Below, piece after piece: positions 16,701 to 24,382 of a stretch of 33,414 nt of DNA (the first letter of the stretch is position 1; the number at the start of each line of letters is the position of its first letter). The notes under the pieces are model-generated. The model made no database searches. It saw only the letters and a program-made list of their open reading frames with translations, and was not told where the DNA came from. Source of the stretch: Candidatus Mediterraneibacter avicola (lineage in GTDB: Bacteria > Bacillota > Clostridia > Lachnospirales > Lachnospiraceae). The translations under genes were made by a program, and so were the position numbers. The stretch lies in assembly GCA_019115385.1 (NCBI GenBank), contig DXDR01000054.1, positions 1-33,414 of the forward strand, in the 5' to 3' direction.

Positions 16701-16905
16701 TGGAATTATTCTGGGGAAGATCCTCCATCGGTTTATTATTGTGACCGTGGAAGTCGAATCTGTAATGTTCGGACGGAATATTGACCTGAGCAGTTTTATA
16801 TATGGATTCCTTCTTACGTTTGCATTTTCATTTCTTGTAAATGCGGCCATGTATTTTAAACTGAAAAAGATCAATATGGTGGAATCGCTTAAAAGCGTGG
16901 AATAG
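13777..16905 (+). CDS. FtsX-like ABC permease with long coiled-coil insertion
   Basis: 1,042-residue membrane partner of the preceding ATPase. Layout: a cytoplasmic N-terminus rich in Lys/Arg, TM1 at about 20-40, and an extracytoplasmic globular part. From about residue 240 to 483 there is an uninterrupted Ala/Glu/Gln/Asp-rich coiled coil made of repeated units such as ADARQELEDG and AEAELADAEAG, then TM2 at about 512-532 and two more helices. The second FtsX half has one helix near 690, an extracytoplasmic domain and three C-terminal helices after about 910. Motifs typical of FtsX cores are IGTLKALGY and LATLKVLGF. The two-domain plan suggests mechanical transfer or envelope control rather than solute import. 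The substrate is unknown, and no two-component system or lipoprotein is adjacent. Confidence 0.88.
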   Translation: MKKKALRKDFYMEIRRSMGRFLSIFFIVAIGCAFFSGIRSSEPDMRYSGDAYFDKKNLMDIQVISTMGLTDDDLKAVENVDGIANAEGGYSVDVLCTEGENKIGVHVMSMLPSMNEVQLEKGRLPEKENECAVDVDYLDEGKLKIGDTITFSSGSDDAVTDTLRTDTFTIVGAVSSPCYISFQRGSTTIGNGSIAAFIVVPEESFSLDVYTEVYAQVDGAKELTAFTDAYDDRVAEVLEQVEKTKEERQKARYDEIMGEAESEITDAEQELADARQELEDGKAEAEAELADARQQLEDAQDEVDRGWEQVRSSREQIETSRQQLTDGQEELEQGEQDLNANIDTLNAQIDALNAAKEQYNALAASGKTDDVTQAAMRTLYEEIQKGEEAVVQAQAQIEAAKAQLASSQAEIDSGWEQIASGEQELEDAEAELADAEAGIADGWEEYYKGEADAEAEIADGEQQIAEAEEELENARQELQDLEEPEWYVYDRSNLPEYSGYGENADRMRAIGEVFPAIFFLVAALISLTTMTRMVEEERTQIGTLKALGYERHSIAAKYLGYALLATVTGSLLGVLFGEKVFPYIIINAYGIMYQHMNEIRLPYNLLYGAGAAAAALASTLLATVLSCYRELREQAAELMRPPAPKQGQRVLLERVTFIWKRLNFSWKASVRNLVRYKKRLFMTIFGIGGCMALMLVGFGLKDSIFAIVDIQYGEIQLYDGNIILEEDVTEEERTGIKEELEKDRGMAGLTEGRLTQISVGTDKEWYDVYLDVPSDVETFSDFVVLKDRRTDEIYDLDDTGAVLTEKMASELNVKAGDTIMIRDEDKGDLEVKISAVCENYLGHYLYMTPELYEKVFGETAEYNSFFYKTADRTTEEAERIGEEALTLPGALSISYTTDMREQVDNMLGALDLVIAVLIISAGMLAFVVLYNLNNINITERQRELATLKVLGFYNNEISMYVYRENILLTFFGAVFGIILGKILHRFIIVTVEVESVMFGRNIDLSSFIYGFLLTFAFSFLVNAAMYFKLKKINMVESLKSVE

Positions 16906-16939
16906 TCTGCGATACCGGAAAAGCGCGGTTAAATAAGGA

Positions 16940-16984
16940 CAGCGGCAGGTGTGGGTTACAAGCCTGCCGCTGCCTTTTTTATTT
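16940..16984 (+). terminator. Terminator of the ABC transporter operon
   Basis: Perfect 10-bp stem CAGCGGCAGG/CCTGCCGCTG (16940-16949, 16963-16972) with a 13-base loop, followed by CCTTTTTTATTT. It lies 35 bases after the permease stop. Confidence 0.93.
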
Positions 16985-17068
16985 CTATCGGAAAGCCGAA
17001 GGTCGGGATGCGTGCATGGTTATATTGAAGGAGCATGACTTTGATTCTGAGGTATTATAAAAAAAGAC

Positions 17069-17128
17069 TTGCATTTATACCTGCACTGGTTATATAATCA
17101 ACATGTAAAAAATACCCTTAGGGGGTTA
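17069..17128 (+). promoter_or_regulatory. Promoter and CsoR-type operator of the copper operon
   Basis: TTGCAT (17069-17074), an 18-base spacer and TATAAT (17093-17098) form the promoter. Just downstream, TACCCTTAGGGGGTTA (17113-17128) is a G/C-tract pseudo-palindrome of the kind bound by CsoR (TACCC ... GGGTA). A repressor bound there would block transcription until copper is sensed. Another imperfect dyad, CCTTA/TTAAGG, overlaps it. Confidence 0.75.
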
Positions 17129-17170
17129 AGGTAATATAAAAAGCAGAACATACCGGAAAGGAGCAGAGTT

Positions 17171-17485
17171 ATGACAGAAGAACAAAAAGTCTGTCCAGAG
17201 TGCACCCACAAAATAAAAGAGCGCTCTGACAAGGAATATAGAGATTTGGTAAACCGGTTAAGCCGCATTGAAGGACAGGTAAGAGGAATCCGCAAGATGG
17301 TAGAGAATGATGCTTACTGTACGGATATTCTTGTGCAGGTGTCGGCTGTCAATGCAGCGCTGAACAGCTTCAGCAAAGTTCTCCTTGCCAATCACATCAG
17401 AACATGTGTGGCTGATGACATCCGCGCAGGGAAAGAGGAAACCATTGACGAACTTGTTGCAATACTCCAGAAGCTGATGAAGTAA
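17171..17485 (+). CDS. csoR: Copper-sensing repressor CsoR
   Basis: Cytoplasmic all-helical repressor that leaves DNA when Cu(I) binds. 104 residues. The Cu ligand set is complete with canonical spacing: C50 (in DAYCTDIL), H75 and C79 (in NHIRTC), that is 25 and 4 residues apart, with tyrosine just before the first cysteine. The DNA-contact helix [13 protein letters not shown] is present. The N-terminus carries an additional CPECTH, a possible extra metal site seen in clostridial members. AAAGGAG stands before the ATG. It is followed 40 bases later by copA, and the operator upstream indicates autoregulation of the operon. Confidence 0.93.
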   Translation: MTEEQKVCPECTHKIKERSDKEYRDLVNRLSRIEGQVRGIRKMVENDAYCTDILVQVSAVNAALNSFSKVLLANHIRTCVADDIRAGKEETIDELVAILQKLMK

Positions 17486-17525
17486 GTCAGAAATACCGGA
17501 AACGGAAAGATTGGAGGAATTAATC

Positions 17526-20054
17526 ATGGAACAATATAATGTGACGGGCATGAGCTGCGCTGCCTGCAGCGCCCGCGTGGAAAAGGCTGTTTCTGAGGTG
17601 CCGGGAGTCACGTCCTGCTCCGTAAGCCTTCTGACGAACTCTATGGGAGTGGAGGGAAGCGCTTCCCCTGCAGATATTATCGCAGCGGTGGAAGAGGCAG
17701 GATACGGCGCGGCACAGAAAGGAAAAGAACCAGGCGGAACGACAGCAGCAGGATCCGCCGCTGCCGCCGAGGATTCCCTGAAAGACACAGAGACTCCGAA
17801 GATGAAAAAGAGGCTGATCGCATCCCTTTGCTTTCTGATCCCGCTGATGTATTTTTCAATGGGGCATATGATGTGGAACTGGCCCGTTCCTTCTTTTATG
17901 GAAGGCAATCATGTGGCGATAGGGATTCTGCAGCTTCTCCTGACCGGCATTGTCATGGTGATCAACCAGAAATTTTTTATCAGTGGATTTCGGGGGCTGA
18001 TCCACAGAGCCCCGAACATGGACACCCTGGTGGCCCTGGGTGCGGGAGCATCCTTCGTATGGAGCACGTATGCACTCTTTGCCATGACGGATGCACAGAT
18101 GCGGGGGGATATGGATGGCGTCATGTCCTATATGCATGAGTTCTACTTTGAGTCGGCAGCTATGATCCTGACTCTGATCACAGTAGGTAAGATGCTTGAG
18201 GCCAGGTCAAAGGGAAAGACAACGGATGCGTTGAAAAGCCTGATGAAACTTGCCCCGAAGACCGCCCGGGTGCTGCGCAGCGGCGTGGAAGAGGAAGTGG
18301 GCATTGAGCAGGTGAGAAAAGGCGATATATTTGTGGTCAGACCGGGAGAAAATATACCGGTTGACGGTATCGTGCTGGAAGGACACAGCGCAGTTAATGA
18401 GTCAGCCCTTACCGGGGAGAGTATCCCGGTGGATAAAAAAGAAGGAGACCAGGTATCGGCCGCTACTTTGAATCAGTCCGGTTTCATCAAATGTGAGGCG
18501 TCCAGGGTAGGCGAAGATACTACTCTTTCCCAGATCATACAGATGGTAAGCGATGCAGCCGCCACGAAAGCGCCCATTGCGAAAGTTGCGGATCGTGTAT
18601 CTGGAGTATTTGTTCCGGCAGTGATCGGGATTGCCCTTGTAACCATCGCAGTATGGCTTGCGGCAGGGCAGACACTGGGATTTGCTCTTGCAAGAGGAAT
18701 ATCAGTTCTGGTGATCAGCTGCCCCTGCGCGCTGGGGCTGGCGACTCCGGTGGCGATCATGGTGGGGAACGGTGTGGGAGCCAAAAATGGAATTATGTTT
18801 AAAACTGCGGTTTCCCTGGAGGAAACCGGGAAGACACAGATCGTTGCTCTTGATAAAACAGGAACCATTACAAGCGGAGACCCACGCGTGACTGATCTGA
18901 TTCCATTGGAAGGCGTGACGGAGGAAGAACTTTTGTCCAGCGCTTATGCGCTTGAAAAGAAAAGTGAGCATCCTCTGGCCCGTGCGATCCTGGCGCTGGC
19001 AGAGGAAAGACAGATTTCCGGCGAAACAGATACGACCGATTTCCGGGCGGTTCCCGGAAACGGGCTGACCGGAAATCTGGGTACAGACCTTCTGGCCGGA
19101 GGAAATTTTAAATTTATCAGTGAAAATGCCGAAGTCCCTGCCGAGACAAAGGATCTGGCGGAAAATCTTGCCCAGGAAGGTAAGACGCCGCTGTTTTTCA
19201 GCAGAAACGGGAAACTTATCGGTGTGATCGCTGTGGCCGACGTGATCAAGGAAGACAGCCCGAAGGCGGTAAAAGAACTGCAGAATATGGGAATACATGT
19301 GGTCATGCTGACCGGAGACAACGAGCGCACCGCAAATGCGATTGGCAGACAGGCAGGTGTGGACGAGGTGATCGCCGGCGTTCTGCCGGACGGAAAGGAA
19401 AGCGTGATCCGCCGCCTGAAGAAAAAAGGTAAGGTTGCTATGGTAGGCGACGGCATCAATGATGCTCCTGCACTTACCAGAGCAGATATGGGAATCGCCA
19501 TCGGGGCGGGAACCGATATCGCCATCGACGCGGCGGACGTGGTGCTGATGAAGAGCCGGTTGACCGACGTGCCTGCGGCAATCCGTATGAGCCGGGCTAC
19601 ACTTCGGAATATCCATGAAAATCTGTTCTGGGCATTCTTTTACAACGTGATCGGCATTCCTCTGGCAGCAGGGGTTTGGATCCCGATTTTCGGACTTCAG
19701 TTAAATCCCATGTTCGGGGCTGCGGCCATGAGCCTGTCAAGCTTCTGCGTGGTGACAAATGCACTGCGTCTCAACTGGTTTAAGCTGTATGATGCAGGCA
19801 GAGATAAAAAAATAAAATCAAAAAGAAAACAGGAGGAAACAACAATGGTAAAAACAATGAAAATCGAAGGAATGATGTGCGGACACTGCGAAGCAAGAGT
19901 AAAGAAAGTGCTGGAGGCGCTTGCCGAGGTAGATCAGGCGGAAGTCAGCCATGAGGCAGGAACAGCGGTCGTAACCCTGAATGCAGAAATCGCTGACGAT
20001 GTGCTGAAAAAGGCAGTGGAGGATCAGGACTATAAAGTAACAGATATACAGTAG
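17526..20054 (+). CDS. copA: Copper-exporting P1B-ATPase CopA with C-terminal CopZ-like domain
   Basis: Pumps Cu(I) out of the cell using ATP. 842 residues. In order: an N-terminal metal-binding domain with GMSCAAC (C11, C14), two N-terminal helices, six core helices, the actuator motif LTGES, the transport site CPC at about 399-401, the phosphorylation site DKTGT at about 443, SEHPL in the nucleotide domain, TGDN and GDGINDAP near 641. After the last helix pair, a lysine-rich linker leads from codon 774 to a second heavy-metal domain with [14 protein letters not shown]. Most bacterial CopA proteins keep such domains at the N-terminus. GGAGG 8 bases before the ATG at 17526 sets the start; a TTG at 17511 overlaps that site. 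The linker has an A7 tract discussed in the findings. Confidence 0.94.
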   Translation: MEQYNVTGMSCAACSARVEKAVSEVPGVTSCSVSLLTNSMGVEGSASPADIIAAVEEAGYGAAQKGKEPGGTTAAGSAAAAEDSLKDTETPKMKKRLIASLCFLIPLMYFSMGHMMWNWPVPSFMEGNHVAIGILQLLLTGIVMVINQKFFISGFRGLIHRAPNMDTLVALGAGASFVWSTYALFAMTDAQMRGDMDGVMSYMHEFYFESAAMILTLITVGKMLEARSKGKTTDALKSLMKLAPKTARVLRSGVEEEVGIEQVRKGDIFVVRPGENIPVDGIVLEGHSAVNESALTGESIPVDKKEGDQVSAATLNQSGFIKCEASRVGEDTTLSQIIQMVSDAAATKAPIAKVADRVSGVFVPAVIGIALVTIAVWLAAGQTLGFALARGISVLVISCPCALGLATPVAIMVGNGVGAKNGIMFKTAVSLEETGKTQIVALDKTGTITSGDPRVTDLIPLEGVTEEELLSSAYALEKKSEHPLARAILALAEERQISGETDTTDFRAVPGNGLTGNLGTDLLAGGNFKFISENAEVPAETKDLAENLAQEGKTPLFFSRNGKLIGVIAVADVIKEDSPKAVKELQNMGIHVVMLTGDNERTANAIGRQAGVDEVIAGVLPDGKESVIRRLKKKGKVAMVGDGINDAPALTRADMGIAIGAGTDIAIDAADVVLMKSRLTDVPAAIRMSRATLRNIHENLFWAFFYNVIGIPLAAGVWIPIFGLQLNPMFGAAAMSLSSFCVVTNALRLNWFKLYDAGRDKKIKSKRKQEETTMVKTMKIEGMMCGHCEARVKKVLEALAEVDQAEVSHEAGTAVVTLNAEIADDVLKKAVEDQDYKVTDIQ
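19831..20054 (+). CDS. copZ: Possible internal CopZ copper chaperone translated from within copA
   Basis: An AGGAGG at 19831-19836 stands 8 bases before the in-frame ATG at 19845. Translation there would yield a 69-residue protein, [20 protein letters not shown]..., which has the size and fold signature of CopZ/Atx1 copper chaperones (MxCxxC at its residues 10-14). Such a site is what an independent gene would have, yet no stop codon separates it from copA in this sequence. The product may therefore be made both as the C-terminal domain of CopA and as a free chaperone. Coordinates include the binding site; the coding part starts at 19845. Confidence 0.6.
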
Positions 20055-20154
20055 ATTTGGATTCGTGTGTGTGGGGACGCCGGGAGGGACTGGTGTGTCC
20101 TACATCACCACACCAGTCCCTCCCGGCTGATTTCTCCCACACAAATCCAAATCT
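20053..20154. repeat. Palindromic convergent-gap repeat, copy A
   Basis: Palindrome that fills the whole gap from the copA stop to the ppiB stop. The outer arms begin AGATTTGGATT on both strands. The core is a perfect 19-bp arm, GCCGGGAGGGACTGGTGTG at 20079-20097, with its complement at 20109-20127 and an 11-base loop. A 25-base block including this core recurs in copy B. It probably terminates both convergent transcripts. Confidence 0.88.
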
Positions 20155-20672
20155 TATACTTTTTCAGGCTCCGGATATTCTTCTCCGAAAGTTTCGACGG
20201 TTACCATCTTTATTCTCTGATCTTCCAACGGGCGGTCTCTGAAGTCTGTCGCCGTGCAGGCGATTTTATCCACGATATCCATTCCCTCTGTGATCTTCCC
20301 GAAGGCAGCATAAGCTCCGTCCAGATGCGGGGATTTTTCATGCATGATGAAAAACTGGCTTCCCGCGGAGTCAGGGTGCATGGCTCTCGCCATGGAAAGG
20401 ACGCCCGGGTCGTGGGCAAGGTCATTTGTGAAACCGTTCTGAGCGAACTCGCCCTTTATGGAATATCCCGGGCCGCCCATCCCGGTTCCGGCCGGACATC
20501 CGCCCTGGATCATAAATCCGCGGATGACGCGGTGGAAGATCAGACCGTTATAGAATCCCTTATTTACCAATGAAATAAAATTATTCACTGTGTTCGGCGC
20601 GATATCCGGGTAAAGTTCCGCTTTCATGATATCGCCGTTTTCCATTTCAAATGTGACAACTGGATTTGCCAT
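20154..20672 (-). CDS. Cyclophilin-type peptidyl-prolyl cis-trans isomerase
   Basis: Cytoplasmic folding helper that isomerises Xaa-Pro bonds; ppiB-like. 172 residues without a signal peptide. Cyclophilin core motifs are seen: NTVNNFISLVNKGFYNG, then FHRVIRGFMIQGG with the catalytic arginine, GSQFFIM, and HLDGAYAAFGKI. The tryptophan that confers cyclosporin sensitivity in many members is replaced (leucine in HLDG). GAGGAA upstream of the ATG at 20672 sets the start. A longer open frame from 20792 would run through a fragment of the 160-bp repeat and is not credible. It is convergent with copA and divergent from the MsmX-like gene. Confidence 0.92.
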   Translation of the reverse strand: MANPVVTFEMENGDIMKAELYPDIAPNTVNNFISLVNKGFYNGLIFHRVIRGFMIQGGCPAGTGMGGPGYSIKGEFAQNGFTNDLAHDPGVLSMARAMHPDSAGSQFFIMHEKSPHLDGAYAAFGKITEGMDIVDKIACTATDFRDRPLEDQRIKMVTVETFGEEYPEPEKV

Positions 20673-20709
20673 AGTCAATTCCTCTTTTCTAAATTTTTTG
20701 TTAAATGGT

Positions 20710-20743
20710 AACAGTTCAGCCCGCGCCATTCGGAAAACCGCAC
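20710..20743 (+). repeat. 160-bp structured repeat, truncated copy 3
   Basis: 34 bases identical to the first 34 of copies 1 and 2, from AACAGTTCAGCC through CGGAAAACCGCAC; similarity then stops abruptly. It lies 38 bases upstream of the cyclophilin start, on its leader side. It is a remnant or partial copy of the element. Confidence 0.85.
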
Positions 20744-20849
20744 ATAGCTTTGGACACAGTGCTATTGTATCGGATTTGAACAGATTCGTCAAACCGGCGT
20801 TATGGTTGAAATGTACACTTTTGTCCAGCTTTTTTAGTTACTCGTGCCA

Positions 20850-20878
20850 TTGTTCATTCTGCGTTTACGATTTATACT
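20850..20878 (+). promoter_or_regulatory. Candidate promoter of the MsmX/UgpC-like gene
   Basis: TTGTTC (20850-20855), 17 bases, TATACT (20873-20878). The predicted start lies about 40 bases before the ATG, with GGAGG in the leader. Confidence 0.55.
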
Positions 20879-20924
20879 TATTCCAGAATCAACGATAACA
20901 AGTAATTTAAGGAGGCTATATAAA

Positions 20925-22037
20925 ATGGCAAGTTTATCACTCGAGGGCATTCAGAAAATTTATCCGAACGGGTTCCACGCTGTTAAGGACTTTAATCTTG
21001 AGATTGAAGATAAAGAGTTTATCATCTTCGTAGGACCTTCCGGCTGCGGAAAATCTACCACGCTTCGTATGATCGCAGGTCTGGAGGATATTTCCGGCGG
21101 CACACTGAAGATTGACGGCAAGGTTATGAACGATGTAGAGCCGAAGGACCGCGATATCGCAATGGTATTCCAGAACTACGCGCTGTATCCGCACATGACC
21201 GTATATGATAACATGGCGTTTGGACTGAAACTTCGTAAAGTTCCGAAAGATGAGATCGACAAGAAAGTCCGCGAGGCAGCCAGGATCCTCGACCTTGAGA
21301 AGCTGCTTGACCGTAAGCCGAAGGCTCTTTCCGGCGGACAGAGACAGCGTGTTGCTATGGGACGTGCGATCGTTCGTAATCCGAAGGTATTCCTTATGGA
21401 CGAGCCTCTCTCCAACCTGGACGCAAAACTGAGAGTTCAGATGCGTATTGAGATTTCCAAGCTTCATGAAAATCTGGGCGCTACGATCATCTATGTAACA
21501 CATGACCAGACAGAGGCTATGACGCTTGGTACGAGGATCGTTGTTATGAAAGACGGAGTTGTTCAGCAGGTAGATACACCGCAGAACCTTTACAATACAC
21601 CGTGCAACCTGTTTGTTGCAGGATTTATCGGATCTCCGCAGATGAACTTTATGGATGCGGTATGTAAAGTAGACGGAAACGATGTAACACTTACAGTTGG
21701 AAAACATGTCCTGAAAGTACCGGCATCCAAGAGAAAAGCGCTTATTGAAGGCGGATATGACGGAAAGACGGTTGTCCTCGGAATCCGTCCGGAAGATGTA
21801 CATGATTCCGAAGCATTTATCAGCAACTCACAGGACAGCATTATTGAGTCGACGATCAAAGTTTATGAGCTGCTTGGAGCAGAAGTATTCCTTTACTTTG
21901 ACGTAGAGGGAACACAGATGACAGCACGTGTAAATCCGCGTACTACTCTGAGAACAGGCGACAAAGCTGTATTTGCTCTGGACATGGAAAAGATCCATGT
22001 GTTTGACAAAGAAACAGAGTTGACGATTACAAACTAA
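20925..22037 (+). CDS. Sugar ABC transporter ATP-binding protein, MsmX/UgpC type
   Basis: ATPase energising carbohydrate uptake ABC importers of the CUT1 class. 370 residues. Walker A is GPSGCGKST (37-45), the Q-loop lies in MVFQNYALYPHMT, the signature is LSGGQRQRVAMGRAI, Walker B is VFLMDEPLSNLDAKL, and the switch histidine is in YVTHDQTEAM. The C-terminal third is the OB-like regulatory domain (IGSPQMNFMD, GIRPEDVHDSE) typical of MalK/MsmX/UgpC. No permease or binding protein is adjacent, which fits the shared MsmX-type ATPase that serves several sugar importers elsewhere in the genome. Codon use resembles nifJ and suggests strong expression. GGAGG precedes the ATG at 20925; a start at 20844 is not supported. 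The next gene encodes a PucR-like regulator. Confidence 0.93.
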   Translation: MASLSLEGIQKIYPNGFHAVKDFNLEIEDKEFIIFVGPSGCGKSTTLRMIAGLEDISGGTLKIDGKVMNDVEPKDRDIAMVFQNYALYPHMTVYDNMAFGLKLRKVPKDEIDKKVREAARILDLEKLLDRKPKALSGGQRQRVAMGRAIVRNPKVFLMDEPLSNLDAKLRVQMRIEISKLHENLGATIIYVTHDQTEAMTLGTRIVVMKDGVVQQVDTPQNLYNTPCNLFVAGFIGSPQMNFMDAVCKVDGNDVTLTVGKHVLKVPASKRKALIEGGYDGKTVVLGIRPEDVHDSEAFISNSQDSIIESTIKVYELLGAEVFLYFDVEGTQMTARVNPRTTLRTGDKAVFALDMEKIHVFDKETELTITN

Positions 22038-22148
22038 TGATTTAAAATCTGAATAGTAGCTTAGCGCGGTTGCGAAGATGCTATTCGCTTTCGGCGGCTC
22101 AACTAGTACACCAGGCCGTCCGGTTACCGCTTATTATTAAAAAGGAGG

Positions 22149-22176
22149 GGCTGCACGAACCAGGTGCAGCCTTTTT
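22149..22176 (+). terminator. Terminator or attenuator before the PucR-like gene
   Basis: GGCTGCAC and GTGCAGCC with a 7-base loop, followed by TTTTT. It lies 112 bases after the ATPase stop and only 20 before the regulator start, so the regulator may depend on readthrough. The preceding stretch contains another weak stem, GAATAG/CTATTC (near 22052-22089). Confidence 0.85.
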
Positions 22177-22195
22177 AAATGTACTGGAGATTTTT

Positions 22196-23101
22196 ATGGA
22201 CCACACACCGGAACTTGAAAAGGCACTGAGCGAACTGAAACGGATCACAGGGATCACAATGGATGTAAAGGCAGATACGCCCGGGGAGACAGAGCAGGCC
22301 CTTTCCCAGATCCGCTGCCTGTGTGCCGCTTACAAAGAAAAATATAACAAAGCGGACTTCCTGAAAAGCCTTATGACAGACGGCATCCCTTCTTACGATA
22401 TCAGTGAGAGGGCGGCACGTCTTCATATTGCGCCGGAAGAAAAAAGGGTGCTGTTTCTTCTTGAAGCAAAAACAATGGACGAGACGCTGACAGAGATTTT
22501 AAAAAATCTCTTCCCTTCCCAGAGCAAAACCTATCTTGTTCCTGTAAGCGGGAACAGTATCGCTGTGCTGCGTCCACTGAAATCCGGGGAGACGCCGGAG
22601 TCTATGAACCAGGTGGCGCGTACCATTATCGACACGCTGAATACAGAAGCGCTGGCTCATGTACAGCTATCTTACAGCGCAGTTGTTGATACCCTGGCTG
22701 ATCTTTCCGCCGCCTTTCGGGAAACCAGCCTGGCGCTGAAAGTGGGAAAACTGTTCTATTCTGAGCAGACAGTTTTTCCTTATAACGAACTGGGGATAGG
22801 AAGGCTGATCTACCAGCTCCCTGTTTCTCTGTGCGAGAGTTTTCTGCAGGAAATTTTCGGTAAGGATATTCCAGAATCTTTTGATGAAGAAACCACTTCG
22901 GCAGTTAATAAATTTCTTCAGAATAACCTCAATATCGCAGAGACTTCCCGGCAGCTTCATATGCACAGAAACACGCTGATCTACCGCCTGGAACAGATCC
23001 AGAAACGGACAGGCCTGGATCTGCGGCTTTTTGAAGATGCTATGACATTTAAGATCGCCACTATGGTAATCAACTATCTACACACAGAAAGGAACCAGTA
23101 A
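22196..23101 (+). CDS. PucR/CdaR-type transcriptional regulator
   Basis: Probable DNA-binding regulator of 301 residues. The C-terminal 60 residues form the PucR-family HTH (HTH_30): NKFLQNNLNIAETSRQLHMHRNTLIYRLEQIQKRTGLDLR (quoted in part), a hallmark of PucR and sugar-diacid regulators CdaR. The middle region (about 80-220) resembles the GGDEF-like domain of CdaR proteins without its catalytic signature. The N-terminus is short and gives no clear sensor domain. The start at 22196 follows TGGAG. An upstream in-frame ATG at 22070 would translate through the terminator and is rejected. Located between a shared sugar ATPase gene and a small membrane protein gene 3 bases downstream, it may respond to carbohydrate state. 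Confidence 0.82.
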   Translation: MDHTPELEKALSELKRITGITMDVKADTPGETEQALSQIRCLCAAYKEKYNKADFLKSLMTDGIPSYDISERAARLHIAPEEKRVLFLLEAKTMDETLTEILKNLFPSQSKTYLVPVSGNSIAVLRPLKSGETPESMNQVARTIIDTLNTEALAHVQLSYSAVVDTLADLSAAFRETSLALKVGKLFYSEQTVFPYNELGIGRLIYQLPVSLCESFLQEIFGKDIPESFDEETTSAVNKFLQNNLNIAETSRQLHMHRNTLIYRLEQIQKRTGLDLRLFEDAMTFKIATMVINYLHTERNQ

Positions 23102-23104
23102 ACA

Positions 23105-23605
23105 ATGAATGACGCACTCTATGAACTGATAGTAGCACGTAAACCAAGGCCATATGACCTGATCGTCCGCATACTTGTTATTTTTCTCATTATCGCTGTT
23201 GCTGTCGGCGGTATGCCCTTTATCGGTATGTCGGCTTTCCTTGCAGCCGTACTTATCGCTGTCCTGGCGTATTATTTTATTTTTCCCAGGCTGAATGTGG
23301 AGTATGAGTATGCATTGCTGAATCATGATATGCAGATTGACATGATCTACAACAGAGCAAAAAGAAAATCACTGATGAATATTGATATCCAGGCAGCGGA
23401 AATCATCGCTCCCAGGCAGTCCCCGCGGCTGAAGTCTTTCCACCCGGATAAGGTATATGACTATTCTTCAGGAAACCCGTCCGCGAAAGTATTTGCGATC
23501 CATATGCCGCTGGATCAGAAAAACGTGTGTATCTATATCGAACCCGACTCAAAAATGATCGATCATATGAAACAGTGGATGGGATCCAAAATGTACCTTG
23601 ATTAG
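23105..23605 (+). CDS. Small membrane protein, DUF6106-like
   Basis: 166 residues, function unknown. Two adjacent hydrophobic segments (about residues 22-60: LIVRILVIFLIIAVAVGG and FLAAVLIAVLAYYFIF) are followed by a soluble domain with LNVEYEYALLNHDMQIDMIYNRAKRK and ending KMIDHMKQWMGSKMYLD (first stretch quoted in part). The arrangement, two helices plus a PH-like beta domain, is what I recall for Lachnospiraceae proteins labelled DUF6106; that name is from memory. It begins 3 bases after the PucR-like stop and is surely co-transcribed with it. A palindrome (copy C) follows the stop. Confidence 0.75.
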   Translation: MNDALYELIVARKPRPYDLIVRILVIFLIIAVAVGGMPFIGMSAFLAAVLIAVLAYYFIFPRLNVEYEYALLNHDMQIDMIYNRAKRKSLMNIDIQAAEIIAPRQSPRLKSFHPDKVYDYSSGNPSAKVFAIHMPLDQKNVCIYIEPDSKMIDHMKQWMGSKMYLD

Positions 23606-23699
23606 GGATTTGGATTTTATGAGTGGAGAAAGTATCCGCCGGGAAGCCATGAGGGAGCGCCGGAGGACGCTTTCTCCACTCACAATTTCAAATTCAAAT
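23603..23699. repeat. Palindromic convergent-gap repeat, copy C (divergent member)
   Basis: Fills the gap between two convergent stop codons. Perfect arms TGAGTGGAGAAAG (23620-23632) and CTTTCTCCACTCA (23670-23682) are flanked by GGATTTGGATTTT on one side and the related AATTTGAATTTG (read on the minus strand) on the other. The ATTGTGAGTGGAGAAA block resembles the left arm of copy B, while the loop lacks the 19-bp core. Confidence 0.75.
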
Positions 23700-24200
23700 T
23701 TCCATCCTGTATTCCATGATGTAGTCGTCCATGACGAATCCTCCACCGATATCCGCTTCCTGCGTATCAATGGTTTCAAACCCCAGATGCCGGTACACGG
23801 CCAGACTGTTGTCATTGTGTTTGTTGCAGGTGAGCCAGATGGCGCTGTATTCTCTTTCTCTGCATATATCTTTTAAGAAATCGAATGCCTGGGTTGCCAG
23901 ATGCCGGCCGCGGCAATCCTTCTTTATGTAGAGTTTGCTCAGAAATAATCTCCCGTCCTCCGGATGGATGCCGCAGTAGCCGCAGAATTCACCTTTGTCA
24001 AAGAACTGGTAATATTCATATCCGTTCTGGATCTGCTCAGTGAGAGCAGGATAAGACTGGAATTTATCTACCATGTAGGCAACCTGTCTCTCTCCTATGA
24101 TCGGGGTAAAATGTTCTTTCCATATGATCTCTGCAAGGTCTGCAACAGCATGTATCTGGCGGTCAGATTCAACCTTTTGTGTCTTTAGCTGTTCTTTCAT
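23694..24200 (-). CDS. GNAT-family N-acetyltransferase
   Basis: Predicted cytoplasmic acetyl-CoA-dependent acetyltransferase of 168 residues; the acceptor is unknown. The GNAT core is visible: a beta-strand region GEFCGYCGIHPEDGRLFLSKLYI, then the acetyl-CoA-binding segment KKDCRGRHLATQAFDFL (the R/Q-x-x-G-x-A-like loop is RGRHLAT) and a final LTCNKHNDNSLAVYRHLGFE motif where N and Y are typical (first stretch quoted in part). AAAGGAAG precedes the ATG. A TATAAT lies on its strand at 24292-24287, about 90 bases upstream. It is convergent with the DUF6106-like gene. Confidence 0.88.
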   Translation of the reverse strand: MKEQLKTQKVESDRQIHAVADLAEIIWKEHFTPIIGERQVAYMVDKFQSYPALTEQIQNGYEYYQFFDKGEFCGYCGIHPEDGRLFLSKLYIKKDCRGRHLATQAFDFLKDICREREYSAIWLTCNKHNDNSLAVYRHLGFETIDTQEADIGGGFVMDDYIMEYRMEI

Positions 24201-24382
24201 TTATCTATGCTTCCTTTCGTGATCTACTCCTGCAAGCAGCAGGCATGAAGCCTGTGCCCGCAGAGGGCTATTTGGTTTCTGACTGTATTATACACCATTT
24301 ACACATAAAAGTAAGGTTTAGAAATTCTGAACTTGAACAGAAAACAGAAAATGGATATGATAGAGAAAAAAGGAGAGGGAAA

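Noticed and set aside
20067-20573. 168-codon plus-strand open frame opposite ppiB
   Set aside because: It runs through palindrome copy A and antisense to the cyclophilin, whose motifs are clear.
22070-22195. Longer N-terminus for the PucR-like regulator
   Set aside because: It would translate through the terminator hairpin at 22149-22176; the ATG at 22196 has a binding site.
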